This document shows positions 33,472 through 44,280 of a DNA stretch of 64,000 nt, piece by piece. The position numbers and the translations under genes were made by a program. The DNA comes from Mesotaenium endlicherianum (taxonomy: Eukaryota > Streptophyta > Zygnematophyceae > Zygnematales > Mesotaeniaceae). The stretch lies in contig WELA01012911.1 of the NCBI GenBank assembly GCA_009602735.1, positions 554,352 to 618,351 on the forward strand. The letters run 5' to 3'. A model generated the notes under the pieces. That model searched no databases, was not told where the DNA came from, and saw nothing but the letters and a program-made list of their open reading frames with translations. Within the stretch, counting starts at the first letter, position 1. The number at the start of each line of letters is the position of its first letter.

Positions 33472-33822
33472 CTAAGACCGCCAGCGGGTGCCTGGCGTAG
33501 GGCGGGTGCCGTCGTCGTCGGAGGAGCTGTCATCGGGCTCGTCCAGGCGGCGGGGCAGCTCTAGATGACGGGCCTCTGCGTAGAGGGGCGTCAAGGCCTG
33601 CGTTTGCAAAAGGAGCCAAGTCAAGACGTTGGCATCTATGGCTTGCCCCAACAGCTAAATGCGGTTGACCTCGGTGAGGCCATCTACCGGGGTCAGGTGC
33701 GGCGGGAAGCCCATGGCGCGCTCCATCTCCACAGCACGCGGGCGCTTGTAGAGGCCGGTGGAGAGGTCGATGACCATGCCGCGGGCCGCGCCAACATAGG
33801 TTGCGCTGTTGTAGAGGTTGAC
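33472..33822 (-). pseudogene. C5-cytosine methyltransferase-like C-terminal segment
   Basis: The minus frame from the LTR junction reads …LYKRPRAVEMERAMGFPPHLT… and, after an in-frame TAG (CAG expected, about 33655), LLGQAIDANVLTWLL, then an acidic Ser/Asp tail and a stop at 33474-33472. The block R-x-x-E-x-E-R-x-x-GFP followed ~20 residues later by LLGxAxxxxVxxxLL resembles motifs IX and X of DNA cytosine-5 methyltransferases of the DRM/DNMT3 type. The catalytic Pro-Cys and SAM-binding motifs would lie upstream and are absent. Position just before the RT linker suggests it was part of the polyprotein. It could instead be another domain that mimics this spacing. Confidence 0.5.
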
Positions 33823-34240
33823 TGAAATGAATCGACTTACCAGTGGACGATTAACAATTCATGAAGATCTTTACATCAGCGAGTAATCTTTATGGTACAA
33901 TCTGTTAATTGATTAAACAGCAAAAGACAAACGTACTAGCGGTGGACAATACTCCCAAGTCAAGTGCAAGTAAACGAGCATCAATAATGAAGTCAGTAAA
34001 CTCATATACATAAGCAAGGCTCAAAGACAGTGCGTATCAATGGCTTCTCGCCTTGGATCCAAATGTCTCTCCGTAAGCAGTACAAAAGAGTTGGCCTCGT
34101 TTTCGAATGCCGAACTCGAGACCAATACCTAGCATATGTACATGGAATGAGTTAACAGTTGAACGGCAAGTGCGATGGCACCGCCTACTCGAGAGTTAAC
34201 CACGATGGTAGGACCTCAGCTAACCAAATCCACAACCATC
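33823..34240 (-). repeat. Family A LTR, 3' part
   Basis: Begins with the family terminus TGAAATGAATCG (reverse complement of the LTR 3' end) at the exact point where the methyltransferase-like frame is cut. It stops inside the LTR. An 18-bp spacer (34241-34258) joins it to an oppositely oriented LTR. Confidence 0.82.
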
Positions 34241-34258
34241 TCCACAGTAGAGAAAAGG

Positions 34259-34974
34259 TGTAATGAATCAGTATATTGCAGATATAATATTCATTTAAAT
34301 ATAATAGTTAGAACAGTTCATCCTGCTGAACTTTATTTAGTATTGAGTCTGCTGGACTTTATATAATTATCAGTTAAATGACTCAGCCGGGAGCAGCAGG
34401 TTGAAGTCTACAGGGCAACTTGCTGACACATTCTTTGACAGCCAGCTGCCTTCCGTACTCGGTAGCAGCAAACTGCCTAGATATGCATCTAAGTGTGGTG
34501 TGCTAGATGAATGGCCAGATGACATCCTTAAGATGGATGGCGATTTGGGATGATGGGAGATGGCGGTGGATTTGGTTAACCGAGGTCCTACCAACGTGGT
34601 TAACTCCCGGGTAGGCGGTGCCATCGCACTGGCCATTGAACAGTAAACTCATTCCATGTACATATGCTAGGCATTGCCCTCGAGTTCGGCATTCGGAAAC
34701 AAGGCCAACTCTCTTGTACAGGTTACTAAGAGGGATTTGAATCCAAGGCGAGAAGCCATTGATATGCACTGTCTCCTAGCCTTGCTTATGTGTGAGTTTA
34801 CTGATTGCATTATTGATGCTAGTTTACTTGCATTTGACTTACGAGTATTGCCCACTGCTAGTGTCTTGTTTCTTGCTGGTTAATCAATTAACAAAAAATA
34901 CCATAAAGATTACTTGTTGATATAAAGATCTTTATTAAATATTAATCGCCTATTTGGTAAGTTGATTCAATTCA
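34259..34974 (+). repeat. Family A LTR (5' LTR of copy A4)
   Basis: Full-length, 716 bp, from TGTAATGAATCAG to GATTCAATTCA, followed at once by a primer-binding site and gag leader. Its last ~415 bp are an inverted copy of 33823-34240. Confidence 0.88.
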
Positions 34975-34975
34975 A

Positions 34976-34987
34976 TGGTATCGGAGC
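34976..34987 (+). promoter_or_regulatory. Primer-binding site of A4
   Basis: TGGTATCGGAGC, one base different from the common plant initiator-Met tRNA site TGGTATCAGAGC, one base after the LTR end. Confidence 0.8.
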
Positions 34988-35008
34988 AGTTATCACAGTC
35001 TTCTTTGT

Positions 35009-35305
35009 ATAGTAAGGACAAGGTCTCAAACTAGCAACTTCCGAGACATGGAGAACCAGGATAACGAGAATGTCAAAAATCAAGCTGAATGCCATGTAGC
35101 GGGAACCCGTACCTCTTTTGAAGCAGTGGCAGATACTGCAGCTAGAGAGGCTGCAGATGAGGCAGCTGCTATTGCCGCAGTCGCAACACAGCAGGCTGAG
35201 GAGGAGAGAGCCACATTAGAAGCTTAACAATTAGCAAAAGCTGCTCAAGATACAGAAAGGAGGGAAGGACTGCCAGCAGACAAGCGCACCATCGAAGAAC
35301 TTATG
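35009..35305 (+). pseudogene. Family A gag N-terminus, truncated (A4)
   Basis: Matches the first ~100 codons of the intact gag at 60703. The start codon is ATA instead of ATG and there is an in-frame TAA near 35225. It is cut by the LTR beginning at 35306. Confidence 0.85.
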
Positions 35306-36022
35306 TGAAATGAATCGACTTACCAAATGAGCGATTAATAATTAGTTAAGATCTTTATATCAGCAAGTAATCTTCATGGTATTTCTTTTGTAATTGATTA
35401 AACAGCGAGAAATGAGACACTAGCAGTGGGCAATACTCGTAAGTCAAATGCAAGTAAACTAGCATCAATAATGCAATCAGTAAACTCACACATAAGCAAG
35501 GCTAGGAGACAGTGCATATCAATGGCTTCTCGCCTTGGATTCAAATCTCTCTCAGTAAGCAGTACAGGAGAGTTGACCTCGTTTCCGAATGCCGAACTCG
35601 AGAGCAATACCTAGCATAAGTACATGGAATGAGTTTACTGTTCAACGGCAAGTGCGATGGCACCGCCTACCCGGGAGTCAACCACGTTGGTAGGACCTCG
35701 GTTAACAAAACCCACCGCCATCTCCCATCATCCCGAATCGCCATCCATCCTAAGGATGTCATTTGGCCATTCATCTAGCACAACACACTTAGATGCGTAT
35801 CTAGGCAATTTGCTGCTACCGAGTATGGGAGGCAACTGGCTGTTAAAGAATGTGTCAGCAAGGTGACCTAAGTTGACGGCATGCTGCTCCCGGCTGAATC
35901 ATTAAACTGATAATTATATGAAGTCCAGCAGACTCAATACTAACTAAAGTTTAGGAGTCTGAGCTTATTTAACTATTATATTTAAATGAATATTAGATCT
36001 ACCAATGTACTGAATCATTACA
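35306..36022 (-). repeat. 3' LTR of family A element A1
   Basis: 717 bp with plus-strand ends TGAAATGAATCG and GAATCATTACA. On the minus strand it is preceded by the polypurine-like AATTGGAGGGAT (36023-36034). It is inserted in the A4 gag fragment; the 5-bp flank at 35301-35305 is TTATG, and the partner flank is lost because the other A1 end is truncated. Confidence 0.88.
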
Positions 36023-36332
36023 ATCCCTCCAATTTAACAGGTTGTCGACTCGACAACACTAACACAAGGTACATGGTTTTCCCCAACTGAAAGTATTGAT
36101 CTCCCTCCCACCGCCTCTTGCTCCAACGTTCATACCTTACGGTGAAGATCACTAGTAACAGCGTGCTGTGGCTTTTGCCCTCAGCCTACTGCCGTTAGAA
36201 GGGAGATGTCCCTGGGACCCTATGGTCAGGAAAGTTAGACCTCCTCCTGTCTTGGGGTCTCCTGAAGCCTGGGGGATCCGCGTAGGGACCCCGCGGAGAA
36301 CGCAGTTACTGTGCTGTTTCCTCCTGCACCGT
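36023..36332 (-). other. A1 3' untranslated region with PPT and palindrome
   Basis: Noncoding stretch between the third ORF and the 3' LTR. It holds the PPT next to the LTR and a palindrome GTTGTCGACTCGACAAC at 36041-36057. The matching place in A2 (about 52300-52320) keeps the stem outer pairs GTTG…CAAC. Confidence 0.65.
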
Positions 36333-37832
36333 TTAAAATTGAATGGAGGAAGCCTTCTCCTAGGCAGCGCTCAAACTGGCAGGTACATATACCTGCATCC
36401 CAGAAGGATGTGCATGACATGAGCTAAGGGCACATGCCCTCTCTGCGAGGGAGATGCTGGCAGGCCTCTGGCTATTTCTCTAGCAGCCCTCCTGTCTGCC
36501 CTTACTGACTGGGTCTCCATGCCTGGAGATGGGCTTTGTCCTCTGGCAGTTCCCAGCCAAGTGATATCTTCCTCTTCAGCGAGCTGATGTAGGGCCAACC
36601 CAGTCTTCTCCCTTACAGGAGATGTGGCAGGTTCAGGATCACAGCGGGGCTAGTGTCCTCCTCCTCGCCTTCCTCTTCTTCTCCCTCTGACCCCTCCTCC
36701 TCTCCGTCCCCTGGTTCCTCTGAGACTGCTGGGGTCTCTTCTGTCAGCTGCTCCAGCTCTTCCCGAGAAAAAGAATATCCCACTGACCTTCCCCTTTTGG
36801 GTGCTGGTGGGGGCTGTTGGTCCTTTTTTCCCTGCTTGCTTGTCCATTTGGCATAAGCGTGCTTCCCTTTAGAGAATGACTCTCGGGCCCTGCTCCTGTC
36901 CTCCTACATTTGTTGGCGCATGCAGTCTCTTACTCCATCCAGTCTTGGGTCCCAAGTTGCAATATGAGGAGGCAACACTATGTTCCCCTGTAGGTCCGTT
37001 AGGAAATCTTCCTCCCTTGCCTTGTCATTTTGCTGGTCCCTCATGTTGATGGTCATCCACCGCCAATCGGTGGGCTTCTGGAAGAAGGCAGGGTCTGTCC
37101 TTTTCAGAGTACAAGGGTACCAGTGCCCTGCAAAGTCCAGCTGATTGGTTTCCCTCTCCAAAAACTCCCAGCTCCTTCTTTCCACCTCATTATACATGGC
37201 CTTGAACCTGTTATAGGATGTGGAGTCCTTAAAGCTGTTCGCGTCCATGAGGATCATCTTGATGACCCTATCTTTCCCCCAAATACCCGAGATCGATACA
37301 ACTCCTGCTTCGTTCACCTGGGCCATTGCCTTGGCCTCTCTGACCGTATATCCTACCATCCTGGCATAATCGTGATAGAGGAGGAGTCCTGTGCTGACCT
37401 CTATATACTTATCAAAGTTTTCGGATGTCTCCCCTTTCCTCTGCAGGATTTCCTTCTGCGACTCACTGCAACTTCTCTGGGCATACTTGAAGGCCTCCTC
37501 TTGTAGATCAAAGCCTTGCCCAACACTGTGTAGCGGTAGCTGCTGATTCTCCTCTGTTCTTCTTCTTCAGCCTGCTGCTTCCGCCTCTCCTCGGCTTGCC
37601 TCTCCTCTTCCGCCTTCTTGGCCTCCTCTGCAGCTTCTCTGTCCAGTTCATCCTGCCTCAGCCTGGCCTGTTCCTCCTCCTCCTTCTTCTTCTGTACCTC
37701 CCGCTGATGTTGGAGTCGTCGTGATTCCCGAGCGGAGATGGAGGATGATTCGATGTCGCCACGGAATTGCAAGTATTCTACATGTGCCTCTTCCGCTCTT
37801 CTCTTCCTCTTAAGTTTTGACTTTTGGGTCAT
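36333..37832 (-). pseudogene. Family A third ORF (env position), unknown protein, copy A1
   Basis: About 500 codons from ATG 37832 to TAA 36335-36333, broken by indels (one near 37515, where a base is missing relative to A2) and a nonsense codon after RDCMRQQM near 36904. The N-terminus is basic, then a ~70-residue Glu/Lys/Arg/Ala coiled coil (KKKEEEEQARLRQDELDREA). A conserved middle follows (SSYRYTVLG, MVGYTVREAKAMAQVNEAG, FKAMYNEVERRSWEFLE), then WYPC…TDPAFF, WDPRLDGVRDCM and an acidic Ser/Pro C-end. I do not recognise it. There is no signal peptide or membrane segment, so it is not an envelope protein. Copy A2 at 50541-52071 is its homologue. Confidence 0.75.
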
Positions 37833-38190
37833 CCTGCTGAATCATAAACACAATGCAGTCAGTGAAGTCATGGTACTTTGCCGCTACTGAGTGCCCGTGG
37901 TGAAGAAGAACGTGATAGGGAGGGTCCCCAGTGTGTAGTACAATGTCTGAGTGAGTATAAGAGAGAATCGAGTTAGAGAGAAATAGTGAGTATGAGCGCA
38001 GATTGAGTGTGTAGAATGGTTATAAAATTCGTCCGACTGATTCCGAAACGGAACACACTCCCTCCAACTTAATTTTAAAGGTGGGCTGACTGTCACAACT
38101 GTCACTATCTGTCACTAACTGTCCCATTCCACTCCGACTTATATGGAGACAGGTTCTCCTATCACCTATCCGTGTCCACTGAAACGACAG
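37833..38190 (-). promoter_or_regulatory. Conserved spacer before the third ORF (A1)
   Basis: About 350 bp, noncoding and closely similar to 50197-50540 in A2. On the minus strand it starts just after the chromodomain stop with CGTTTCAG (a possible 3' splice site), and includes TTTTATAACC (TATA-like, about 38028) and pyrimidine-rich CTC/ACTCA words up to the ORF start. It could carry an internal promoter or acceptor that lets the third ORF be expressed. Confidence 0.4.
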
Positions 38191-41100
38191 TTAGGGAGGG
38201 GTGCCAGCCGCCCGAAGGTGGAACCGTTTCAACGCCCCTTTGGCATTGGTCAGCTGGTCTTTAAATTCCCAAGTGTCCCCAGAGGCATCGTAACCCTTCC
38301 ATCGGACCAGGTAGTTCATGACATATTTAGATGATCGACGGACAGAGCGAGCGTCTAAAATCTCCTCCACCTCATATTCCTCAGGGTCACCATCCCGGAC
38401 AGCGGGGACCGGTCCCGGTTGAACAGGTAACCGACCTGTGAAAAGTGTGTCACCTTTGATGTACGGTTCGAGGAAGGAGACATTGAAGACTAGGTGACCC
38501 TTGTATTGTGCTGACATGTTCAGCTTGTAAGCGTTCTGATCGACACGGCGCACCACCAAATATGGACAGACCCAAACCGGACCAAGCTTTTTCTTGACCA
38601 CACCAAACAGGTACTGATGCTGAGAATGCAATTTGACCAAATCGCTCTTGAAAATGTCAGTTCTCGACGGTGCTGATTAGCGTATTTTTGTTGGTTTTCC
38701 TGGGCTTTGTGCAGTGTCTGTAAGACTTCTGACAGGATGTCAGCAAACTCCTGGGTTAACTGCAGGGAGATTGGATTGTCAATCCCTTCAGGATGAGTTA
38801 AAGACTCCCCTAGGACATCTAGAGGAGATTCAAGAACTCTACCCAGGCTCAGTTCAAATTTCAAAAGGAGTCTTACCCGTTGACATGTGCACCACACTGT
38901 TGATCGCAAACTGGATTTCAGGTAACAGGTCATCCCAATTATCTTGTTTTTGGTTAATATAGGCTCTCAGTACCTCTTGCAGAACTTGGTTAGTTCTTTC
39001 AGTCTGCCCATCAGTCTGAGGGTGGTTTACTGTGCTGAGCAGCTGTTTGACTCCCATTAACCCCATTAAAGCTCTTCAGAACTTAGTGGTAAATTTTGAG
39101 TCTCTGTCTGAGATTATATTAGGGGGTAGCCCATATTGGCACAATACATGGTTGTAGAACTGTCTCGCTGTTTCAAGTGCAGTTACTTTGACAGTTGTGG
39201 GGACGAGAATGACCATTTTTGTCAGTTTATTCGCGACTACCAGTATCGAATCATGCCCATTGGCAGTTCGTGGCAGTGTTACCACCCAGTCCATGGATAT
39301 TGTTTCCCAGCGGCCAGCTGGGATGGGCAACAGTTGTAAGAGGCCCCCCAATGGTGTATGCCTAGACTTATTCTTTTGACACTGGTCACAGGACTTCACG
39401 TATTTTAAGACCTCCCGACGTAATCCCTCCCAATAATAATGTTTTGCCGTTTGCCAACAGCTTTGGCCTGCCCCAAATGCCCACCCAGTAAACTGTCATG
39501 TGCTTGACTCAGTAATAGGGACCTTATTTCCAAGTTATAAGGAATGACCAGCTTCAGCCTGCCTGAAGTGGTTTCAGTCACCCAGACCCCTCCCTTAAGC
39601 TTATACTCGAGTGCAGTAGCAAGACACACACCATCAGTGGGGCTGGGCTCAAATGTTGGGTCAGAAAGGTAGGCTTTTCTAAGTTGTTCAAGGAAGGACT
39701 TTTTCACATTTAGTGAAGTGAGTGCACAAAGGACTTTATCTACCGCATGCTGACTAAAGTTCCTTTCTTGCAAGTCAGGTCTTCTAGAGAGTGCATCAGC
39801 AGGATTCAACTTCCCTGGTTTGTAGTCAATTTGGACTTGAAACTGCTCCAGCATCTGGCTCCAGCGATTCTCCCTCCTCGACAGCTTGGACTTGTTCTGA
39901 AAGTAAGTCAGAGCTAGATGATCTGTAATCACCTTAAAAGCTTTACCATGTAAGTTTGCTCTCCACTGTTTGAGCACATGAATGATAGCTAGCAGCTCTT
40001 TATCATGCACAGAGTAATTAATCTCAGCTAGATTAAATTCCATAGACTCATACAACACAAAATGCCACTCCTGCTTTACCTTACCATCCTTTGTGGTTCT
40101 GTGAGCAGGCTGCAACGAAATAGCACCCATGGCAAAGTCAGAAGCATCAATAACCACCTGCACAGGTTTGCTTGGGTCATACACGACTAGCACTTGGGCA
40201 GAACAAAGAGCATCTTTAAGGGTCTGGAAGGCAGCCTGCTGCTCTTCCCCCCACACATACCCTATGTCTTTCTTAGTAAGGTCAGTCAGTTTACTGGCCT
40301 TTGCAGAGTAATTCTCAATAAATCTCTTATAGTAGTTAGCCAACCCAAGGAAGGATCTAACTTCGGAGACAGATTGTGGTACAGGCCTGTCCCTTATGGT
40401 CTGGACTTTCTTAGGATCCACATGGATGCCTTCTTTGCTGACAACATGGCCTAGAAGTTCAATACTTTCCTTGAAGAAATCACACTTGCTCATTTTAGCA
40501 TACAAATGGTTTCTTCTCAGGGTGTCCATGACTGTCTTTAAGTGTTCAGCATGCTGAGCTTCATCTTTAGAAAATAATGTCATCCAGGAAGACTTGCACA
40601 AACTTATCCAGGTAAGGTCTGAAAATGTCATTTACAGCACCCATGAAGGTTGCAGGAGCATTAGTCAGTCCAAATGGCATCACGTTGAACTCATAGTGTC
40701 TATAACGTGTGCGGAAGGCAGTCTTGTGTTCATCCCCCTCAGCAATCCTGATTTGGTGATAACCACTCTTCAGATCTATCTTACTGAACACTTTAGCAGC
40801 AGACAGGACATCAAGCAAGTCCTCGATTTTGGGTAAAGCATACTTGTCTTTTACTGTAATTGTGTTAAGAGCTCTTTAATCAACGCACATCCGCATACTC
40901 CCGTTCTTTTTCTTAACAAAGAGGATGGGTGCGCCATAAGGTGATTTACTGGGGGAAATGTAACCATTCTCCTCAAGCTTTGCAATCTGTGTTTTCAGCT
41001 CTTTGCTCTCCACATAAGACAAGCCATAAGTGCGTTGTCAAGGTGGCTAACTCCCAGGTAATAAGTCAATCATGTGATCCACTTCCCTCTTAGGAGGTAG

Positions 41101-41457
41101 TTCTGGAGGCATATTAAAAACATCGGTGTACTGAGCTAAAACTTTTTGCAGCAGTAGGGTGCTCCGGAGGGCTTACCTTTTTCTCAACCACGTCTTCAGG
41201 TTGAGGAGGTACCTCTCTTAGCAGCAGACAGAACACTCTCTCTTTCTTCCGGTTCCAGCTTTCGATAGACTCCATTGCATTCAGCAAATTGCATCCTCCC
41301 GGAAGCCTCTTCTTTTCCTTCATTTGCCATCCATACAGGACAAGAGGAAGAGGACTTGTAGGTGCCAAGTTACTCTGCCCATCACTGGCTCCTCTCACTT
41401 TAACCGTACCTCTGCTCCAACACACTTCAGCTTGATGTCTATTAAGCTAGGACCTGC
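38191..41457 (-). pseudogene. Family A pol: RT, RNase H, integrase, chromodomain (A1)
   Basis: RT begins near 41040. Motifs: YGAPILFVKKKNGSMRMCVD (TAA follows at about 40877), [35 protein letters not shown] followed at once by a stop. RNase H has [11 protein letters not shown]. Integrase keeps the whole triad (MDWV, IISDRDSKF, TDGQTERTN), and the chromodomain is complete (YEVEEILDAR … YLVRWKGYDASGDTWE). Further stops lie near 39405 and 39076. The left part (41457-41090) is the protease-RT spacer, interrupted by element B. Only fragments of an ancestral ~1000-codon frame remain translatable. Confidence 0.88.
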
Positions 41458-41462
41458 CTAGC

Positions 41463-41957
41463 TGTAGTGAAACAGATAGATGAAGTACTTAGTGAAATAT
41501 AATACTTTATCTATTCAAGACAAGGATCTTTGAACACAAGGGGTAGCTTCTTGAAAGAGAGATGGCTTCTTGAAAGTTAATATATTTTCTGAATTTTGGC
41601 AAGTATAAGAGTGATTCCGGAATGTCTTTCTATGTTCTAGCTCTTGCTTATATACTTGCTACATAAGTAATTTCTAGGAAGGTGTTTGTTGATGTGTTGG
41701 CACCCAACACATCCCAAAATTTGCCACCTCTTTCTGGAATAATGTACACATGTGCATTTGACCTAAAAATGACTTTTGCCACGTGGAGTTCTTCTAGGTC
41801 TTTCCTCTAACTTTGGAAATGCCTCAGAAGATTCAAAGGACATGAACCAAGTCACTAGAGTACCTATTTATACTTGAATCCACACAATACTACTCCAAAT
41901 ATATTTGAAAATATTAAAATATATGCAAACTAATATATAATAACTCAAATCACTACA
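41463..41957 (-). repeat. 3' LTR of element B
   Basis: 495 bp. The minus-strand start TGTAGTGATTTG follows the G-rich polypurine tract CGGGGGGGTGA (41958-41968). Confidence 0.92.
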
Positions 41958-42762
41958 TCACCCCCCCGACTAAAAAAGCGACAACTCGGCGCGTCAAGTA
42001 AGGTCTTACACATGTGGAGCAGACTAGTCAACAGCTTCAAGTCAGATGCCACACATGTGAAGAGGATTAGTCCAAGGCGCCAAGTCAGGTGCTACACATG
42101 TAAGGTAGACTAGGCAAGGTCGTGGGTGGTGTGACCTTATTGGCTAGCCTACTCCTTGATGATAAAGAAAATTGTACAAGTTGGCCCAGAATCTGCCACG
42201 AATTCGAAAATTCATAGCAACTACAAAACTGCTCCAATTCTAAAAATTTTAGTGCCAGACAGATCGTGTTGGAAAACTCTACCAGGTCAGCAAATTTGAG
42301 AGCATTCTAATTTTTGGAGTGTCGTTAAGAGCTGAGAGAGTAGGCACTCCTCCAAATCTGTGCAGACACTTCTGAAATTCATAAGTCCTTTTATATTTCT
42401 TCAACTTTTGCAAACTAAGTCTCAAACTGGACGTTGTAAGATGTTCTACCAGAGTCTTGAGTTTCACAGCATTCCAAGTGCAGGGGAGGGCACAATGTCA
42501 GAAGGCATATTCTGCCCTAACAATGCCACCAGCCTGACCCCCTTCTACTTAGAGCATCATATCTCTCTTACCAATGCTCCAAATGGAGCAAACTTGGACT
42601 CTAAATGACCGGCTACTTATGAAATACAGCCAAGTAAATTTTCAGAATTTATTATGCGGAGACGTATCACCAGTAGCAGTTTTAGTTTTCTGTCCAGAAA
42701 CTGCGAGAAGAGAAGAGTGTCTAATGTCAATTTTTCCTCTTTCTTGTTCTTGCAAGCTGCCT
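41958..42762 (-). other. Element B 3' untranslated region
   Basis: Polypurine tract at 41958-41968; the remaining ~790 bp between the chromodomain stop and the LTR show no recognisable ORF. Confidence 0.6.
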
Positions 42763-44280
42763 TCAAGGGGTCTTCTGCTGCTTCTTGATGGTGGCAGGCT
42801 GCCTCCCTGAAGTCTTTGAGCTTCTAGTAGAGAGACTTGGGGCTGGTCCAAGATGGGGGTTGGCGGCATGGAAGCGCTTCAACTTTCTCAGAACTTTGTC
42901 AAGGTAGTGCGCCGCCACCCAACTATTCTCCGAATCTGGATATCCTTTCCACTTGATCAAGTATTGCTGCTGTCTCTTGAAATTTCTCATAGCTACTATG
43001 TGTTCCACTTTGTACTCCAAATGATCATCCACTATTGTTGGGGCTGGTGGGGTTGTCACACGTCCTGGGAACTTGTGGTCGGGTTGCACGTATGGCTTGA
43101 AGAGGGAAGCGTGGAATACGGGGTCGATGTGCATAGTCTGGGGAAGGTCTAGCTTGAAAGCAACGGGGTTGACTTGCTGGATAATCTTGAAGGGTCCCAA
43201 ATACGTGGGAGAGAACTTGCTGCCGGCAGGCCTGTTGTTTAGAGAAATATTCTTGGACGATAGTAACACGTTGCACCCACTCTGTACGTAATTTCTCTTC
43301 AGGACTTGTTTGCCACTCTTGCTTGAGCATCTTGCGCCTGTTGTAGAGCTTTCTTCGCTGCTGTAAGGGCTGCTTCAAATGTCTCCATAAAATCTGTGGC
43401 TGCAGGTACTTCATCATGGCCAGCCGTGAAGCTCAGCGGCGTGGTTGGATGGAAGCCATAGTTGAGGAAGAATGGGGACTCTTGGGTAGAGGCCTGCGTC
43501 GTGTTGTTGTAGGCAAACTCCAGGGGGGTCAAGTACATGTCCCAATCTTGCTCCAGAGTAGACACGTAGGCCTTTAGAGAGGTCTTTAGAGTACGATTCA
43601 TACGCTNTTTCATACGCTCGATTTGCCCATCTGATTGCGGGTGGTAGGCAGTGGACATATCCAGCGATGTACCCAAGTTCTTGAAGAGATTTTTCCAGAA
43701 ATGGCTTGTGAATCTTGGATCTCTATTCGACACAATTCTTGATGGTAGTCCATGGATTTGGAAGATGTTGTCAAAGATGAGTCTTGCAAGTTGTGGTGCT
43801 GTAGCCTTAGTTGTCGTGGAATTAAAATGAGCCATCTTGGTAAGTCTGTCTACCACCGTGAGTATTGCATTCTGGCCTCGAGGTGTCACAAGCAAGTCCA
43901 CAATAAGGTCCATTGAGATGTCCGTCCATTGTCTTTCGGGGATTGGTAGTGGTTGGAGGAGTCCTCTCGCCTTTTGCGAGGATAGCTTGATTCTTTGGCA
44001 TGTGTCACAGCTCCTGCAGTACTCCTTGACTTGCTTAGACATGCCTGGCCAGCAATAAGTCCTGTCTAGAACGCTCGTGGTCCTTAGGATTCCAAAGTGT
44101 CCTCCAAGAGGGTTGTTGTGTGATTCTCGTAGAAGCAAGAGCCGGAGGTCTATGTCATTAGGAACACATCTCTGGCCCGTATCTTGCCTCACCCAATAAT
44201 TGCCTTCTTGCTTCTTGTATGGGTCCAAGGCTGCTTCTCCGTTCTTGTAGTAAGGGTCTCTTTCATAGGCGGCTGAAAAT
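42763..44280 (-). pseudogene. Element B integrase and chromodomain
   Basis: From the gap downward: zinc finger (HNNPLGGHFG … CRSCDTC), core with MDLIVD, IVSNRDPRFTS and HPQSDGQIERMK, then the GPF-type end (YLGPFKIIQQ) and chromodomain (YKVEHIVAMR … YLIKWKGYPDSENSW). The second catalytic Asp is Asn (SNRD for SDRD). After VANKS a TGA and a frameshift near 43300-43270 separate the integrase core from the C-terminal part. One ambiguous N lies at about 43607. C-terminus ends at 42763. Confidence 0.88.

Larger units (their letters stand above)
30055..33822 (-). mobile_element. Decayed Ty3/gypsy element with methyltransferase-like tail and PHD finger
   Basis: Read on the minus strand the order is: C5-methyltransferase motif IX/X-like segment (33822-33472), linker, RT and RNase H (about 33050-31881), integrase (about 31865-30577), and a C-terminal PHD finger (30573-30055). 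The 5' end (gag, protease and most of the methyltransferase domain) is cut off by a family A LTR at 33823. The polyprotein is split by nonsense codons and at least one frameshift around 31070. The coding lesions I could assign are C:G-to-T:A. Similar domain mixes are, as I recall, known in some algal gypsy elements; that needs checking. Confidence 0.75.

Noticed and set aside
34730-34760. tRNA-like T-loop words (TTTGAATCCAAGG) in family A LTRs
   Set aside because: Repeats in every LTR copy without a foldable acceptor or anticodon arm nearby.
36333-37832. Third ORF of family A as an envelope gene
   Set aside because: Position fits, but there is no signal peptide, hydrophobic fusion segment or membrane anchor; it is Glu/Lys-rich and looks soluble.
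38143-38334. Plus-strand ORFs within A1 pol and ORF3
   Set aside because: Antisense to clear chromodomain and coiled-coil frames.
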